Shown here: piece by piece, positions 52,526 to 61,194 of the stretch
Layout: the number at the start of each line of letters is the position of its first letter
Numbering within the stretch: position 1 is the stretch's first letter
Assembly: GCF_003576245.1 (NCBI RefSeq)
Contig: NZ_QWGA01000003.1
Span: 1 to 64,000 of the forward strand
Direction: 5' to 3'
DNA length: 64,000 bases
DNA from: Henriciella algicola
Lineage (GTDB): Bacteria > Pseudomonadota > Alphaproteobacteria > Caulobacterales > Hyphomonadaceae
Position numbers and translations under genes: made by a program
Notes under the pieces: model-generated
Seen by the model: the letters and a program-made list of their open reading frames with translations, nothing else
Databases searched by the model: none
Told to the model about the DNA's origin: nothing

Positions 52526-54913
52526 ATGACCGCCGATCTCGATCATCTCAAAACCATCGAACAGCGCCTGCTCTGGCTCTCGGCCTGGACGGTCCACAAC
52601 GCCAACAATATCCGCAAGAAGGAAGACGGCGCGATCAAGGTGGGCGGGCACCAGGCCTCCTGTGCCTCAATGGTGCCGATCATGACGGCGCTCTACTTCA
52701 ATACGCTGAAGCCGGAAGACCGCGTCGCCGTAAAACCGCACGCCTCGCCCGTCTTCCACGCCATGCAATATCTGATGGGCAACCAGACGCGCGAGAAGCT
52801 CGAGAACTTCCGCGGCTATGGCGGCGCTCAGTCCTATCCAAGCCGCACCAAGGATGTCGACGATGTCGACTTCTCCACCGGCTCTGTCGGTCTCGGCGTG
52901 GCGGCCACTGCCTTCAACTCACTCGTGCAGGATTATGTCGCCGCCAAGGGCTGGCTCGGCGACACGCCGCTCGGCCGTCAGGTCGCGCTCGTCGGCGACG
53001 CCGAACTCGACGAAGGCAACGTCTATGAGTGTCTTCAGGAAGGCTGGAAGCACGACCTCAGGAACACCTGGTGGATCATCGACTATAACCGCCAGAGCCT
53101 CGACGGCGTTGTCCATGAGGGCCTCTGGGAAAAGATTGAGGCCATCTTCAAGGCGTTCGGCTGGCGCACTGTGGTGCTGCGCCACGGCGTCCTGCAGCGC
53201 GAGGCCTTCAAGGAGCCGGGCGGCGAAGCCCTGAAAGAGTGGATCCAGAACTGTCCGAACATGGATTACTCCGCCCTCACCTACAAAGGCGGCAAGGCTT
53301 GGCGCAAACGCCTGATGAACGACATTGGCGATCAGGGCGACGTCTCCGCCCTTCTCGACAAGCGCAGTGACGAAGAACTCGACGCCCTGATGAATAATCT
53401 CGGCGGACAGTGCCTCGCAACGCTGACCGAAGCCTTCGACAAGATCGATGACGACAAGCCGACTGTCTTCCTTGCCTATACGATCAAGGGCTGGCAGACC
53501 CCGCTCGCAGGCCACAAGGACAATCATGGCGGCTTCATGAACAATCCCCAGTTCGCCGAATTCCAGAAGCGGATGGGCGTTCCGGAAGGCGAGGAATGGG
53601 ACAAGTTCGCCACCGTTGAGGACGAAGACAGCCTCCAGAAATTCCTCGATAGCGTCCCCTTCTTCGCTAAAGGCACGCGCCGCTACACCGCCCCCACGGT
53701 AAAGTCCCCCGGCCCGGTCTGGCTGGACGACCGCGAACTCGCGACGCAGGCTGGTTTCGGCAAGATCCTCGACGCCCTTGCGCGCGGCGATTCAGACCTC
53801 GCCGACCACATCGTCACCATGTCTCCGGATGTGACCTCCTCGACCAATCTCACCGGCTGGGTCAATCGCCGTTCACTCTTTGCCCGGCGTGAGGTCTCCG
53901 ACATTTTCAAGGAACAGTCGATCCCGTCCGCCCAGAAGTGGGAATTCTCGCCCGAGGGCCAGCATTTCGAGCTTGGCATCGCAGAGATGAACCTCTTCCT
54001 CCATCTCGGCCAGTGCGGGCTCGCGCACAGCCATTTCGGCACCCGCCTCATCCCGATCGGCACCCTGTACGATCCGTTCATCGCGCGCGGCCTCGACGCC
54101 CTGAACTATGCCTGTTATCAGGACGCCCGTTTCATCGTCGCGGGCACCCCGTCCGGCATAACGCTCGCGCCCGAAGGCGGCGCCCACCAGTCGGTCGGCA
54201 CCCAGCTTATCGGAATGAGCCAGGACGGCCTTGTCAGCTTTGAGCCCGCTTTCCTCGATGAGCTGTCCATCATCATGGACTGGAGCTTTGACTACCTCCA
54301 GCGCTCCGGCGAGAATGACCCGGATGAGCGCACATGGCTGCGCGATGAAACCGGCGGCTCAGTCTATCTCCGCCTCTCCACCCGCCCTATAGAACAGCTC
54401 GGCCCCCGCAACCGCGACAATGAAGAGTTTCGCCGCGGCGTCGTCGACGGCGCCTACTGGCTGCGCGAACCGGGCCCCAATTGCGAGGTCGTGATCGCCT
54501 ATCAGGGCGTCATCGCGCCCGAAGCTATCGAAGCCGCCGGCCGCATCGGCAATGACCGCCGCGACATCGGCGTGCTCGCCGTGACCTCCGCCGACCGCCT
54601 CAATTCAGGCTGGACCGCCGCCCGCCGCGCCCGCGCCAAAGGCCACAGCTCAGCGATGAGCCAGATTGAGCGCCTGATGGCCAAAGTCCCCCGCGACGCA
54701 ACCCTCATCACCGTCACCGACGGTCACCCCGCTACACTCGCCTGGATCGGCTCCGTCGCCGGCCACATGACCGCCCCCCTCGGCGTCGAACACTTCGGCC
54801 AAACCGGCACCATCCCCGACCTCCACCGCCACTTCCAGATCGACACCGACGCCATCGTAAACGCCGCTAACCATCTCAGCGCCGGGCGGAGAATTAGGCT
54901 GATGGGAGGTTAG
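52526..54913 (+). CDS. Homodimeric pyruvate dehydrogenase E1 / transketolase-family enzyme
   Basis: The 795-residue thiamine-diphosphate enzyme resembles the single-chain E1 (AceE) family more than classical transketolase. The TPP motif is GDAELDEGNVYECLQEGW followed by IIDYNRQSLDG, and HASPVFHAMQY and FRGYGGAQSYPSRT match AceE-like substrate blocks. It lacks about 90 residues relative to E. coli AceE (887). The start at 52526 has AAAGG seven bases upstream. No E2 or E3 genes are adjacent, and most alphaproteobacteria use the heterodimeric PdhA/PdhB, so its substrate could be another 2-oxo acid. Often annotated simply as transketolase. Confidence 0.8.
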   Translation: MTADLDHLKTIEQRLLWLSAWTVHNANNIRKKEDGAIKVGGHQASCASMVPIMTALYFNTLKPEDRVAVKPHASPVFHAMQYLMGNQTREKLENFRGYGGAQSYPSRTKDVDDVDFSTGSVGLGVAATAFNSLVQDYVAAKGWLGDTPLGRQVALVGDAELDEGNVYECLQEGWKHDLRNTWWIIDYNRQSLDGVVHEGLWEKIEAIFKAFGWRTVVLRHGVLQREAFKEPGGEALKEWIQNCPNMDYSALTYKGGKAWRKRLMNDIGDQGDVSALLDKRSDEELDALMNNLGGQCLATLTEAFDKIDDDKPTVFLAYTIKGWQTPLAGHKDNHGGFMNNPQFAEFQKRMGVPEGEEWDKFATVEDEDSLQKFLDSVPFFAKGTRRYTAPTVKSPGPVWLDDRELATQAGFGKILDALARGDSDLADHIVTMSPDVTSSTNLTGWVNRRSLFARREVSDIFKEQSIPSAQKWEFSPEGQHFELGIAEMNLFLHLGQCGLAHSHFGTRLIPIGTLYDPFIARGLDALNYACYQDARFIVAGTPSGITLAPEGGAHQSVGTQLIGMSQDGLVSFEPAFLDELSIIMDWSFDYLQRSGENDPDERTWLRDETGGSVYLRLSTRPIEQLGPRNRDNEEFRRGVVDGAYWLREPGPNCEVVIAYQGVIAPEAIEAAGRIGNDRRDIGVLAVTSADRLNSGWTAARRARAKGHSSAMSQIERLMAKVPRDATLITVTDGHPATLAWIGSVAGHMTAPLGVEHFGQTGTIPDLHRHFQIDTDAIVNAANHLSAGRRIRLMGG

Positions 54914-54971
54914 GTTTTTCGTTAGCTCTATCAGCTGCGATATTCTCGAAATTCAAGAACAGGAAAGAGCG

Positions 54972-55451
54972 ATGGGGAACCCGTATTTAAAAGAGAACAG
55001 ATTATCAGATGTTATCGCCGGAATTACTGCCTTGGGTACGTATAAGTTCTACAAATTAGATTTTTCGAAGTGGTCTGATCGCATATCCGGCTCCGAAAAG
55101 AATGCTACTCACTGGAAATCCGTCTTCATCGAGCATCCAGAATTTTTCCGACTGAGTGCGGAAGGTGACAAAGCCTCTCTGGTGTGGAGACGACAGTTTC
55201 CGAAAACTTATGACGTGGACCAGCAGCGGGATATACCCATACCCGAGGGCAACAAGCATCATGAAGATATTGATCGACTAAGCCGCAGGCCCTTGGAGCC
55301 CGCTGAACTAACCGCTCTCATCAACATCGCGACCAATTTGCACGATGGGGCACTTGAGCAAGCTAAAGCGGAAAAATGGTGGGTACCAATTGTGCCAGGT
55401 CTGCTCGCGCTTGGTGGTGCAATAATTGGCGCATTTCTAGCGAATATCTAA
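54972..55451 (+). CDS. C-terminally anchored hypothetical protein in an AT-rich islet
   Basis: The 159-residue protein begins MGNPYLKENRLSDVIAGITA. The N-terminal 60 residues (LGTYKFYKLDFSKWSDRI) are reminiscent of a scattered family whose database label as a carbamoyl-amino-acid hydrolase is probably wrong. A single C-terminal helix (WVPIVPGLLALGGAIIGAFL) anchors it to a membrane. AGGAAAGAG precedes the start. The gene is clearly richer in A and T than its neighbours. Its stop overlaps that of the convergent HNH endonuclease gene. Function unknown; such solitary genes often travel with restriction or defence genes. Confidence 0.72.
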   Translation: MGNPYLKENRLSDVIAGITALGTYKFYKLDFSKWSDRISGSEKNATHWKSVFIEHPEFFRLSAEGDKASLVWRRQFPKTYDVDQQRDIPIPEGNKHHEDIDRLSRRPLEPAELTALINIATNLHDGALEQAKAEKWWVPIVPGLLALGGAIIGAFLANI

Positions 55452-56179
55452 GCTGCCTCAAATACTACATCCCGATGGTGCTCGAGATACTCCGGCAGCG
55501 GCCGAAACTTCGCTGGCTTCAGCCGGATATCCTCATTGAAGAGAGACCGGACATGATCCGGAATGACGATCTTTGACGATACCATCATGGTGAGGTCATC
55601 GCGGAAGGTGATCAGGCCGCGATCAAAGGCCCGGTCATGTAGCGAATTTAGGCTGATCCCATTGCGTGGGTCGAGGCGCGTGTCCTCGCGTGTCTTCCAC
55701 GGAATAATATGGCTCGCCGTTAGCAGCGACGGCGAAACCTTACCCATCACCGCACACTGATTGTCGTAAGACGGCAGCACGATCTCCCGGAAGACACGCT
55801 GGTTTTGGCGCACCTTCACGGTACGCTCTACTTCTTTGCCTTCGGTCACTTGGAGGACCGCAGAAGACTCCGGTTCCCTATAAAAAATTTCGCTCACAAT
55901 GCGCCGCGCCCGCTCAATGAATTGCGTTGGACGGGCTGTAAAATCGGTCCAGACCTCGCGGTCCAAGTTCGATGCGCCGTCGAGACCTTTGCGATCCAAG
56001 TCTTCATCCAGCGAGGCAAGATTGCTAAGCTTCATCGCCAAAGCGCTCGGCGTGCGCCCAATCTCTGCGGCAAGCGCAATGATCTCCGGATTGCCACTAT
56101 GCAAACGCCCAAAAGGCAGCCGCGTATAGAGCTCAATCGCGAGCGTGACCTCTCTGCGATCCCAATTCCTGCGCGCCAT
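55448..56179 (-). CDS. HNH endonuclease, putative restriction-type
   Basis: The 243-residue protein has an N-terminal helical region (RRNWDRREVTLAIELYTRL, IGRTPSALAMKLSNLASLD) like that of small stand-alone restriction endonucleases. The C-terminal HNH domain reads LLTASHIIPW...DPRNGISLNSLHDRAFDRG, with the metal-binding His, Asn and His intact. The start overlaps the end of an upstream small gene by 47 bases. No methyltransferase is encoded nearby, so if it is a restriction enzyme it is either modification-dependent or a solitary nuclease. It lies in the same AT-rich islet. Confidence 0.85.
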   Translation of the reverse strand: MARRNWDRREVTLAIELYTRLPFGRLHSGNPEIIALAAEIGRTPSALAMKLSNLASLDEDLDRKGLDGASNLDREVWTDFTARPTQFIERARRIVSEIFYREPESSAVLQVTEGKEVERTVKVRQNQRVFREIVLPSYDNQCAVMGKVSPSLLTASHIIPWKTREDTRLDPRNGISLNSLHDRAFDRGLITFRDDLTMMVSSKIVIPDHVRSLFNEDIRLKPAKFRPLPEYLEHHRDVVFEAA

Positions 56180-56468
56180 CCCGCTCCCAGCTGTTCTCCG
56201 CTCGAACGGTTGAGACTATCGCATTGGCGCGTTTACGAAAGTCTTGCGGTACAAACTCCGCCTTCGCCGCCTCCTCCAACATCGCCAGCATGTCTGGCGC
56301 AGCCAGAATCAGGCGTACCACCGCGTCTTCATCCGCCCCCAGGCATGGACTCAAGACAGCCGCGAGGTAGCCATCCTGCAGCTCCAGTACCCGGCATTCT
56401 TCGCTTGCTTCCGCCACTAAAAGGTCCACGATCTCGGTCTTCTCTCTGGTGCCATCCTGCAAGCGCAT
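56133..56468 (-). CDS. Small hypothetical protein overlapping the HNH gene
   Basis: This 111-residue acidic protein (MRLQDGTREKTEIVDLLVAE...) overlaps the HNH start by 47 bases on the same strand, in a different frame. It has helical segments (AVVRLILAAPDMLAMLEEAA) and a charged C-terminus, and no recognised domain. A GGAG lies about 12 bases upstream. It may be a regulatory or partner protein of the nuclease; the overlap suggests coupling, but the coding status is only moderately supported. Confidence 0.5.
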   Translation of the reverse strand: MRLQDGTREKTEIVDLLVAEASEECRVLELQDGYLAAVLSPCLGADEDAVVRLILAAPDMLAMLEEAAKAEFVPQDFRKRANAIVSTVRAENSWERDGAQELGSQRGHARD

Positions 56469-56558
56469 AAGGTGAATATGCTCCAGCTTTTAAATCTACT
56501 CAAGCGTGTTGTAAGATACTTTTCTCGTTTTAATTTATTTGTTGGCGCGGAGACCCGA

Positions 56559-56631
56559 TGGTTCGACTGCGCTCACCATGCGGGTCTACTTTCAACCTCT
56601 CAAAGCCCGCATGGTGAGCGAAGTCGAACCA
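56559..56631. repeat. 26-bp inverted repeat
   Basis: The arms 56559-56584 and 56606-56631 are complementary at 25 of 26 positions around a 21-base loop; CCCG/CGGG extend the pairing outside with one bulge. The arms contain GGTTCGACTGCGCTCACC. It lies at the edge of the AT-rich islet, within a 282-base spacer (56469-56750). It is probably a dispersed palindromic element; no transposase is present. Confidence 0.75.
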
Positions 56632-56750
56632 CGGGCGTGTGCGCTTCCGTCCCAAAACTGCCACCTTCCCCTCCGCGTCCAAATCGCTAGGCTCTGCGCC
56701 AGCACCAACAACCGGCCGCATGAGACGGCCCGTCCCGGAGGAAACCGCCT

Positions 56751-58211
56751 ATGCCTGCCCTGTCGCTGTCGCGCATTCTTGCCCATTGGGCCGCTATCCA
56801 GCCGGAGCGGGTCGCTGTCGACCATGAGGGCCACCAGATCACATGGGCGGACCTCGACGCGCGCACCAACCGGCTCGCCCGCGCCTATGCGGACCTTGGC
56901 GTCAAGGAAAACGACTTCGTCACCATCGCCCTGCCCAACAGTCTTGAATTCTTCGAGGCGACTTTCGCGGCCTGGAAACTCGGCGCGACGCCGCAGCCGG
57001 TCTCTGCCCGCCTGCCGAAATATGAGCGCGACCAGATCGTCGAGCTCGGCAAGCCATCCCTCGTCGTTGGCGTGGCCGAGGGAGAGTACGCGCCCACCCC
57101 GTGCGTGCCCGCAGGCTTCACCCCGGACAGCAGCCTCTCTGAAGAGCCGCTGCCCGAGAAGACCGCCGCCTCCCTGAAAGCGATGACCTCAGGCGGCTCC
57201 ACGGGCCGTCCGAAACTCATCGTCTCAAAGCTACCGGCCCAGTGGGACACTGAGTTGGATTTCCTCGAAATCCGCAATCAAGGCTCCATGCTGATCCCGG
57301 GGCCGCTCTACCATAATGGCCCTTTCATGTGGGCCACCATCGCCCTCTTCAAGGGCGCAACCGTCGCCGTCACGACCCGTTTTGATGCCGAGAAGACGCT
57401 TGAGCTGATCGACCGTCTGCAGCTCGAAACCGCCTATATGGTGCCGACCATGATGCGCCGGATCTGGGCCCTGCCTGAGGATGTGCGCACGCGCTATGAC
57501 ATCTCGAGCCTCAACGCGCTCTGGCACCTGGCCGCCCCTTGCCCGCCCTGGCTGAAAGAGGCCTTTATCGAATGGCTGGGCCCCGAGGTCATCTGGGAGC
57601 TTTATGGCGGCACGGAAGGCCAGGGCTCGACCACGATCCAGGGCACTGAATGGCTGACCCACAAAGGTTCGGTCGGAAAGCCGGTTGAGACCTGCGAGAT
57701 GAAGATCGTCGGCGAGGAAGGCGAGACCCTGCAACCCGGCGAGGTCGGTGAGGTCTTCCTCCGCCCGCTCGCAGGCCAAGGTACCTCCTATTATTATCTC
57801 GGCGCCGAAGCCAAGGCGATCGAGGGCGGTTGGGAAAGCCTCGGCGATATGGGCTGGATGGACGAGGATGGCTATCTCTACCTCACAGACCGCAAGTCAG
57901 ACATGATCATCGTTGGCGGCGCGAACATCTACCCCGCAGAGGTCGAGGCCGCGCTCGATGCGTTTCCGGGCGTGCGCAGTTCTGCCGTCATTGGCCTGCC
58001 GGATGAGGATATGGGCTCCCGCCTCCACGCCATCATCGACATGCCGACCGGCGACCTCGACGAGGCGGCCCTCACCGCGCACCTGAAAGAGCGGCTGGTC
58101 ACTTACAAACAACCGAAATCCATCGAACTCGTGCGCGAACCCCTGCGCGATGATGCCGGCAAGACCCGCCGCAAGGCACTGCGCGAAGCCCGCCTCCAGC
58201 CTGCGGGCTGA
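56751..58211 (+). CDS. AMP-binding acyl-CoA synthetase/ligase
   Basis: The 486-residue ANL-superfamily enzyme activates a carboxylic acid as acyl-AMP and transfers it to CoA. The nucleotide loop is MTSGGSTGRPKLIVSK (about residue 145). YGGTEGQGS, GDMGWMDEDGYLYLTDRKSDMI and GGANIYPAEVEAAL follow, and the C-terminal catalytic lysine lies in GKTRRKAL. GGAGGA is eight bases upstream of the ATG. Relatives are often called bile-acid or fatty-acyl CoA ligases; the substrate is undetermined. It is the first gene after the AT-rich islet. Confidence 0.9.
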   Translation: MPALSLSRILAHWAAIQPERVAVDHEGHQITWADLDARTNRLARAYADLGVKENDFVTIALPNSLEFFEATFAAWKLGATPQPVSARLPKYERDQIVELGKPSLVVGVAEGEYAPTPCVPAGFTPDSSLSEEPLPEKTAASLKAMTSGGSTGRPKLIVSKLPAQWDTELDFLEIRNQGSMLIPGPLYHNGPFMWATIALFKGATVAVTTRFDAEKTLELIDRLQLETAYMVPTMMRRIWALPEDVRTRYDISSLNALWHLAAPCPPWLKEAFIEWLGPEVIWELYGGTEGQGSTTIQGTEWLTHKGSVGKPVETCEMKIVGEEGETLQPGEVGEVFLRPLAGQGTSYYYLGAEAKAIEGGWESLGDMGWMDEDGYLYLTDRKSDMIIVGGANIYPAEVEAALDAFPGVRSSAVIGLPDEDMGSRLHAIIDMPTGDLDEAALTAHLKERLVTYKQPKSIELVREPLRDDAGKTRRKALREARLQPAG

Positions 58212-58288
58212 CACCGCACCCCAGCGCCCGCAGAACCAAAACGCCTCCCAGACGTTCGCTCCGGCGAACGCTTCTGTGAGGTAATGAC

Positions 58289-58999
58289 ATGTCCAGACAT
58301 ATGATGACCGGGCTGCTGCTCGCTGCGGGCCTTGCTGCCTGCTCCGAACCGATGGAGCAGCCAGCGCCGCCGCCAACACCGGGCACGGAAGACGCCGCGA
58401 AGACCGGCAAGATCGACATGCCAGAAATCCGCGACGCGGAAGGCCTCTCCCCTCGCGATGAGGAAGACACCGAAGCGGCCCCATTCTTCGACCCACGAGA
58501 AGCAGGCGCGACTGCAGCCGCCTATGAAGCCGGGGACGCAACACCCCCGGATGAGATCGAAACCGGAGCAGTTCTCGGCCGGGTAAGCGGCTCATTCACG
58601 GCGCCCGGCGCGAATGAGACGGCATGGCTCATCGGAGAGGAAGGCGCCCCCGAACGCATCGTCCTCGTCTCAATTGGCGGCATGATGCAACAGGTCGACC
58701 TGCCCGGTTCTGAAGGCGCGGAACCGCCGCGCATCGTCGCTGCGCCGGACACCAATCAGGACGGCATGACGGAGCTGGTGCTCTATTCAACCAGCGACTC
58801 CGATGGCCTCGTTACAGGTCAGGCAACCCATCTCAGCCTGCGTAGCGGTGAGGCGTCAGTGCTCACGGAATGGAGCCTCCTGTCAGACCCATGTGCAAGT
58901 AGCACCCCGGAAGACGCTGAGATGACCGGCAGCCTTCTTATGCTGGATGAAGACACTAGCGAGATCAGCGAAGAACCCTTCTCAGCCCCCTGCGACTAG
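58289..58999 (+). CDS. Putative lipoprotein, unknown function
   Basis: The 236-residue protein has a clear lipoprotein signal (MMTGLLLAAGLAAC). A long acidic, Pro/Glu/Ala-rich linker and a C-terminal domain of about 130 residues follow, including APDTNQDGMTELVLYS, which resembles a single FG-GAP/calcium-binding-like loop. GAGG lies ahead of the start. Two cysteines near the end (DPCASS and APCD) may form a disulfide. No family is recognised. Confidence 0.72.
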   Translation: MSRHMMTGLLLAAGLAACSEPMEQPAPPPTPGTEDAAKTGKIDMPEIRDAEGLSPRDEEDTEAAPFFDPREAGATAAAYEAGDATPPDEIETGAVLGRVSGSFTAPGANETAWLIGEEGAPERIVLVSIGGMMQQVDLPGSEGAEPPRIVAAPDTNQDGMTELVLYSTSDSDGLVTGQATHLSLRSGEASVLTEWSLLSDPCASSTPEDAEMTGSLLMLDEDTSEISEEPFSAPCD

Positions 59000-59081
59000 G
59001 CCGCCCGCTTGATTGGCGCAGCTCACCAGACAGCTATGCACTTGCGGGCGGGAGATTTGCAGCCTTACCCGAATTACGGCT

Positions 59082-59102
59082 TGCGTATGAGAATGATTTG
59101 CA
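59082..59102 (+). promoter_or_regulatory. Fur-box-like site before the PepSY gene
   Basis: A 21-bp partial palindrome begins TGCG, has the centre TGAGAATGATT and ends ATTTGCA. It shares the TGC...TGAGAA...ATTTGCA pattern with two sites upstream of the TonB receptor at 62239 and 62286. It matches the form of alphaproteobacterial Fur sites and lies 56 bases before the first gene of the cluster. Confidence 0.7.
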
Positions 59103-59157
59103 ATTAGGGTTGCGCTTCTAGCTTCCTCCCTTCCTTGCAATTGCGGCCCTCATCACC

Positions 59158-59838
59158 TTGCCAGACTCTTCAGTTTCCTCCCGACCGGCAAGCCGGCTGT
59201 CGCGTGCCTTGCATTTCCAGAAATGGTCGACCTATGCATTCTGGAAACGCCAGGCCCGCACCTGGCACTGGATGTCAGGCGCCATCTGCCTGCTCGGCAT
59301 GCTGCTCTTCGCGCTCACCGGCATCACCCTCAATCACGCCCACCAGATCCCCGCGAATACAGAAATAACAGAGCGGGAAATGGTGCTGCCGGCCGACGCG
59401 TTGGCGAGCATCTCGCCCGATATCACGATTGAAGACGGCGCCATACTCCCGGCCGAAATCGTCCGGTCGGTTCGCCGCGAGATCAACGTCAATCTGGCGG
59501 GCGAAGCGGGTGAATGGACCGATATCGACGTCTATGTCAGCCTACCCCGTCCGGGCGGCGATGGCTGGATCAGCATCGACCGCGAGACCGGCGAGGTTTT
59601 CTATGAAGGCACCTCACGCGGCGCGATTTCCTATCTCAACGATCTTCACAAAGGGCGTAGCACCGGCCCGGTCTGGTCCCTCTTCCTCGACATCTTCGCC
59701 GTCGCCTGCGCCGTATTCTGCCTGAGCGGTCTCTGGCTTCTCCAGATCCATTCACCGCGCCGCCGCTCCACATGGCCGCTCGTTGCTGGCGGCCTCGCCG
59801 TCCCCGCGCTGCTTCTTCTCATCTTCATTCACATCTGA
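59158..59838 (+). CDS. PepSY-associated transmembrane protein
   Basis: The 226-residue protein has three transmembrane helices: WHWMSGAICLLGMLLFALTGI, WSLFLDIFAVACAVFCLSGLW and PLVAGGLAVPALLLLIFIHI. A periplasmic PepSY-like domain of about 110 residues (IVRSVRREINVN, GGDGWISIDRETGEVFYEG, YLNDLHKG) lies between the first two. Such proteins occur with iron uptake and flavin-dependent redox systems. The histidines in WHWMSG and NHAHQ could bind heme or metal. The start is uncertain: a TTG at 59158 keeps the conserved HFQKWSTYAFWKRQARTWHW segment, and no clear Shine-Dalgarno is visible. First gene of the apparent Fur-controlled cluster. Confidence 0.85.
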   Translation: MPDSSVSSRPASRLSRALHFQKWSTYAFWKRQARTWHWMSGAICLLGMLLFALTGITLNHAHQIPANTEITEREMVLPADALASISPDITIEDGAILPAEIVRSVRREINVNLAGEAGEWTDIDVYVSLPRPGGDGWISIDRETGEVFYEGTSRGAISYLNDLHKGRSTGPVWSLFLDIFAVACAVFCLSGLWLLQIHSPRRRSTWPLVAGGLAVPALLLLIFIHI

Positions 59839-59847
59839 GGTTTTCAT

Positions 59848-60354
59848 ATGCGTTCAATCCTGACCCTGGCGGGCCTCACCCTCGCTGCCGGACACGCCGC
59901 TGGCGAAGGTGTCGAGCTGGAAATCGAGATCCCTCGCCTCGACGTCGCCGAATATCACCGCCCCTATGTTGCCGTCTGGGTCGCCCGGCCCGACCACAGC
60001 GTCGTTTCCAATGTCGCCGTCTGGTACCAGCAGGAATCCCGCGGCGCAGAGGAAGGCGAAACCTGGCTCAAGGATCTGCGCCAATGGTGGCGGCGCGCTG
60101 GCCGCTCTCTCGATATGCCGGTCGACGGTGTTTCCGGGCCAACGCAGGCCCCCGGCAAACACACGATTGATCTCGGCCCCAACACCGATCTTGAGCCCGG
60201 CGACTATCAGCTCGTCGTCGAAGCCGCGCGCGAGGTTGGGGGCCGGGAGCTGGTCACCATCCCGTTCAGTTGGCCGCTCGCAGAAGGCACGTCATCAACC
60301 GCCGAGGGCGAGCGTGAGCTCGGCACCGTCATCCTGCGCAGCACTGCGCCCTAA
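59848..60354 (+). CDS. DUF2271 periplasmic protein with flavinylation-like motif
   Basis: The 168-residue protein has a signal peptide (SILTLAGLTLAAGHAAG) and a DUF2271 domain: YHRPYVAVWVARPDHSVVSN, then VWYQQ, KDLRQWWRRAG and the C-terminal PGDYQLVVEAARE. Residues 93-99 (DGVSGPT) resemble the D-x-x-[ST]-G-A-[ST] motif that ApbE modifies with FMN. ApbE is encoded two genes later, so this protein may be a flavin carrier; that is inference. It begins nine bases after the PepSY gene. Confidence 0.85.
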   Translation: MRSILTLAGLTLAAGHAAGEGVELEIEIPRLDVAEYHRPYVAVWVARPDHSVVSNVAVWYQQESRGAEEGETWLKDLRQWWRRAGRSLDMPVDGVSGPTQAPGKHTIDLGPNTDLEPGDYQLVVEAAREVGGRELVTIPFSWPLAEGTSSTAEGERELGTVILRSTAP

Positions 60355-60375
60355 GAGTTATAACAGGAGTTCTCC

Positions 60376-61194
60376 ATGAAACTGAATCTGCCGAAAGCCG
60401 GGGCGTGTCTTACGGCTGCAGCACTGATCGCCGCCGGTACCGCCAGCGCCCACCGCGCCTGGATGCTGCCATCCACCTTCACCCTCTCCGGTGACGAACA
60501 ATGGATCACGGTAGACGGCGCCATCTCGAACAATCTGTTCACGCCCAACCATGTGGCGATGCGCCTTGACGGCGTGACAGTGACTGGCCCTGATGGCGCG
60601 GCAGTCGAGATCCAGAACGCATCCAGCGGTGAAATCCGGTCAGCGTTCGATGTCCTCCTCGACCAGCAGGGCACCTATCGCCTTTCCTCCGGCGGCGCGG
60701 GCTATTTCGCAAGCTGGCAGGAAGACGGCGAGCGCAAGCGCTGGCGCGGTACCGCCGAAACGCTCGCAGCTGAAGGCATCGAGCAGAAGCCTGACGTCGA
60801 AATCTCCAGAACCGTTCGGCGCACCGAAACCTTCGTCACGCTCGGCGCGCCAAGCGATGGCGTGTTCGCGACCGAAGGCACAGGCCTTGAGCTTAAGCCG
60901 GTCACACACCCCAACGACATCTACGCCAGCGAGGAAGTCAGCTTCCAGTTCCTCCTCGACGGTGCGCCTGCCGAAGGCGTTTCCATCGAACTCGTGCGCG
61001 GCCACGACCGCTACCGCGATGTCGAGGGCGCCGTTGAGCTGACGACTGACGCCGACGGCATGGTGACCTTCACGCCAGACACCGCCGCCCCCTACTGGAT
61101 GAGCGCCGAACATGAGAGCGAAGGCTCACTGAACGGCCAGCCAATCGCTGTTCGGACCAGCTATGTCGTTACATTCGAGGCCCTGCCCTTTTGA
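60376..61194 (+). CDS. DUF4198 periplasmic protein
   Basis: The 272-residue protein has a signal peptide (GACLTAAALIAAGTASAHRAW) and the DUF4198 layout, with an N-terminal HRAWMLPSTF and Ig-like segments (NDIYASEEVSFQFLLDGAPAEGV, YVVTFEALPF). DUF4198 proteins commonly accompany metal uptake genes (some near nickel or cobalt transporters) and TonB receptors. The N-terminal His after cleavage, in SAHRAW, is a plausible metal ligand. It begins 21 bases after DUF2271, and its stop overlaps the TTG start of apbE. Confidence 0.85.
   Translation: MKLNLPKAGACLTAAALIAAGTASAHRAWMLPSTFTLSGDEQWITVDGAISNNLFTPNHVAMRLDGVTVTGPDGAAVEIQNASSGEIRSAFDVLLDQQGTYRLSSGGAGYFASWQEDGERKRWRGTAETLAAEGIEQKPDVEISRTVRRTETFVTLGAPSDGVFATEGTGLELKPVTHPNDIYASEEVSFQFLLDGAPAEGVSIELVRGHDRYRDVEGAVELTTDADGMVTFTPDTAAPYWMSAEHESEGSLNGQPIAVRTSYVVTFEALPF

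Noticed and set aside
58253-58271. Small GTTCGC/GCGAAC hairpin between the acyl-CoA synthetase and the lipoprotein gene as a terminator
   Set aside because: Stem of about six bp without a T-run; too weak to call.
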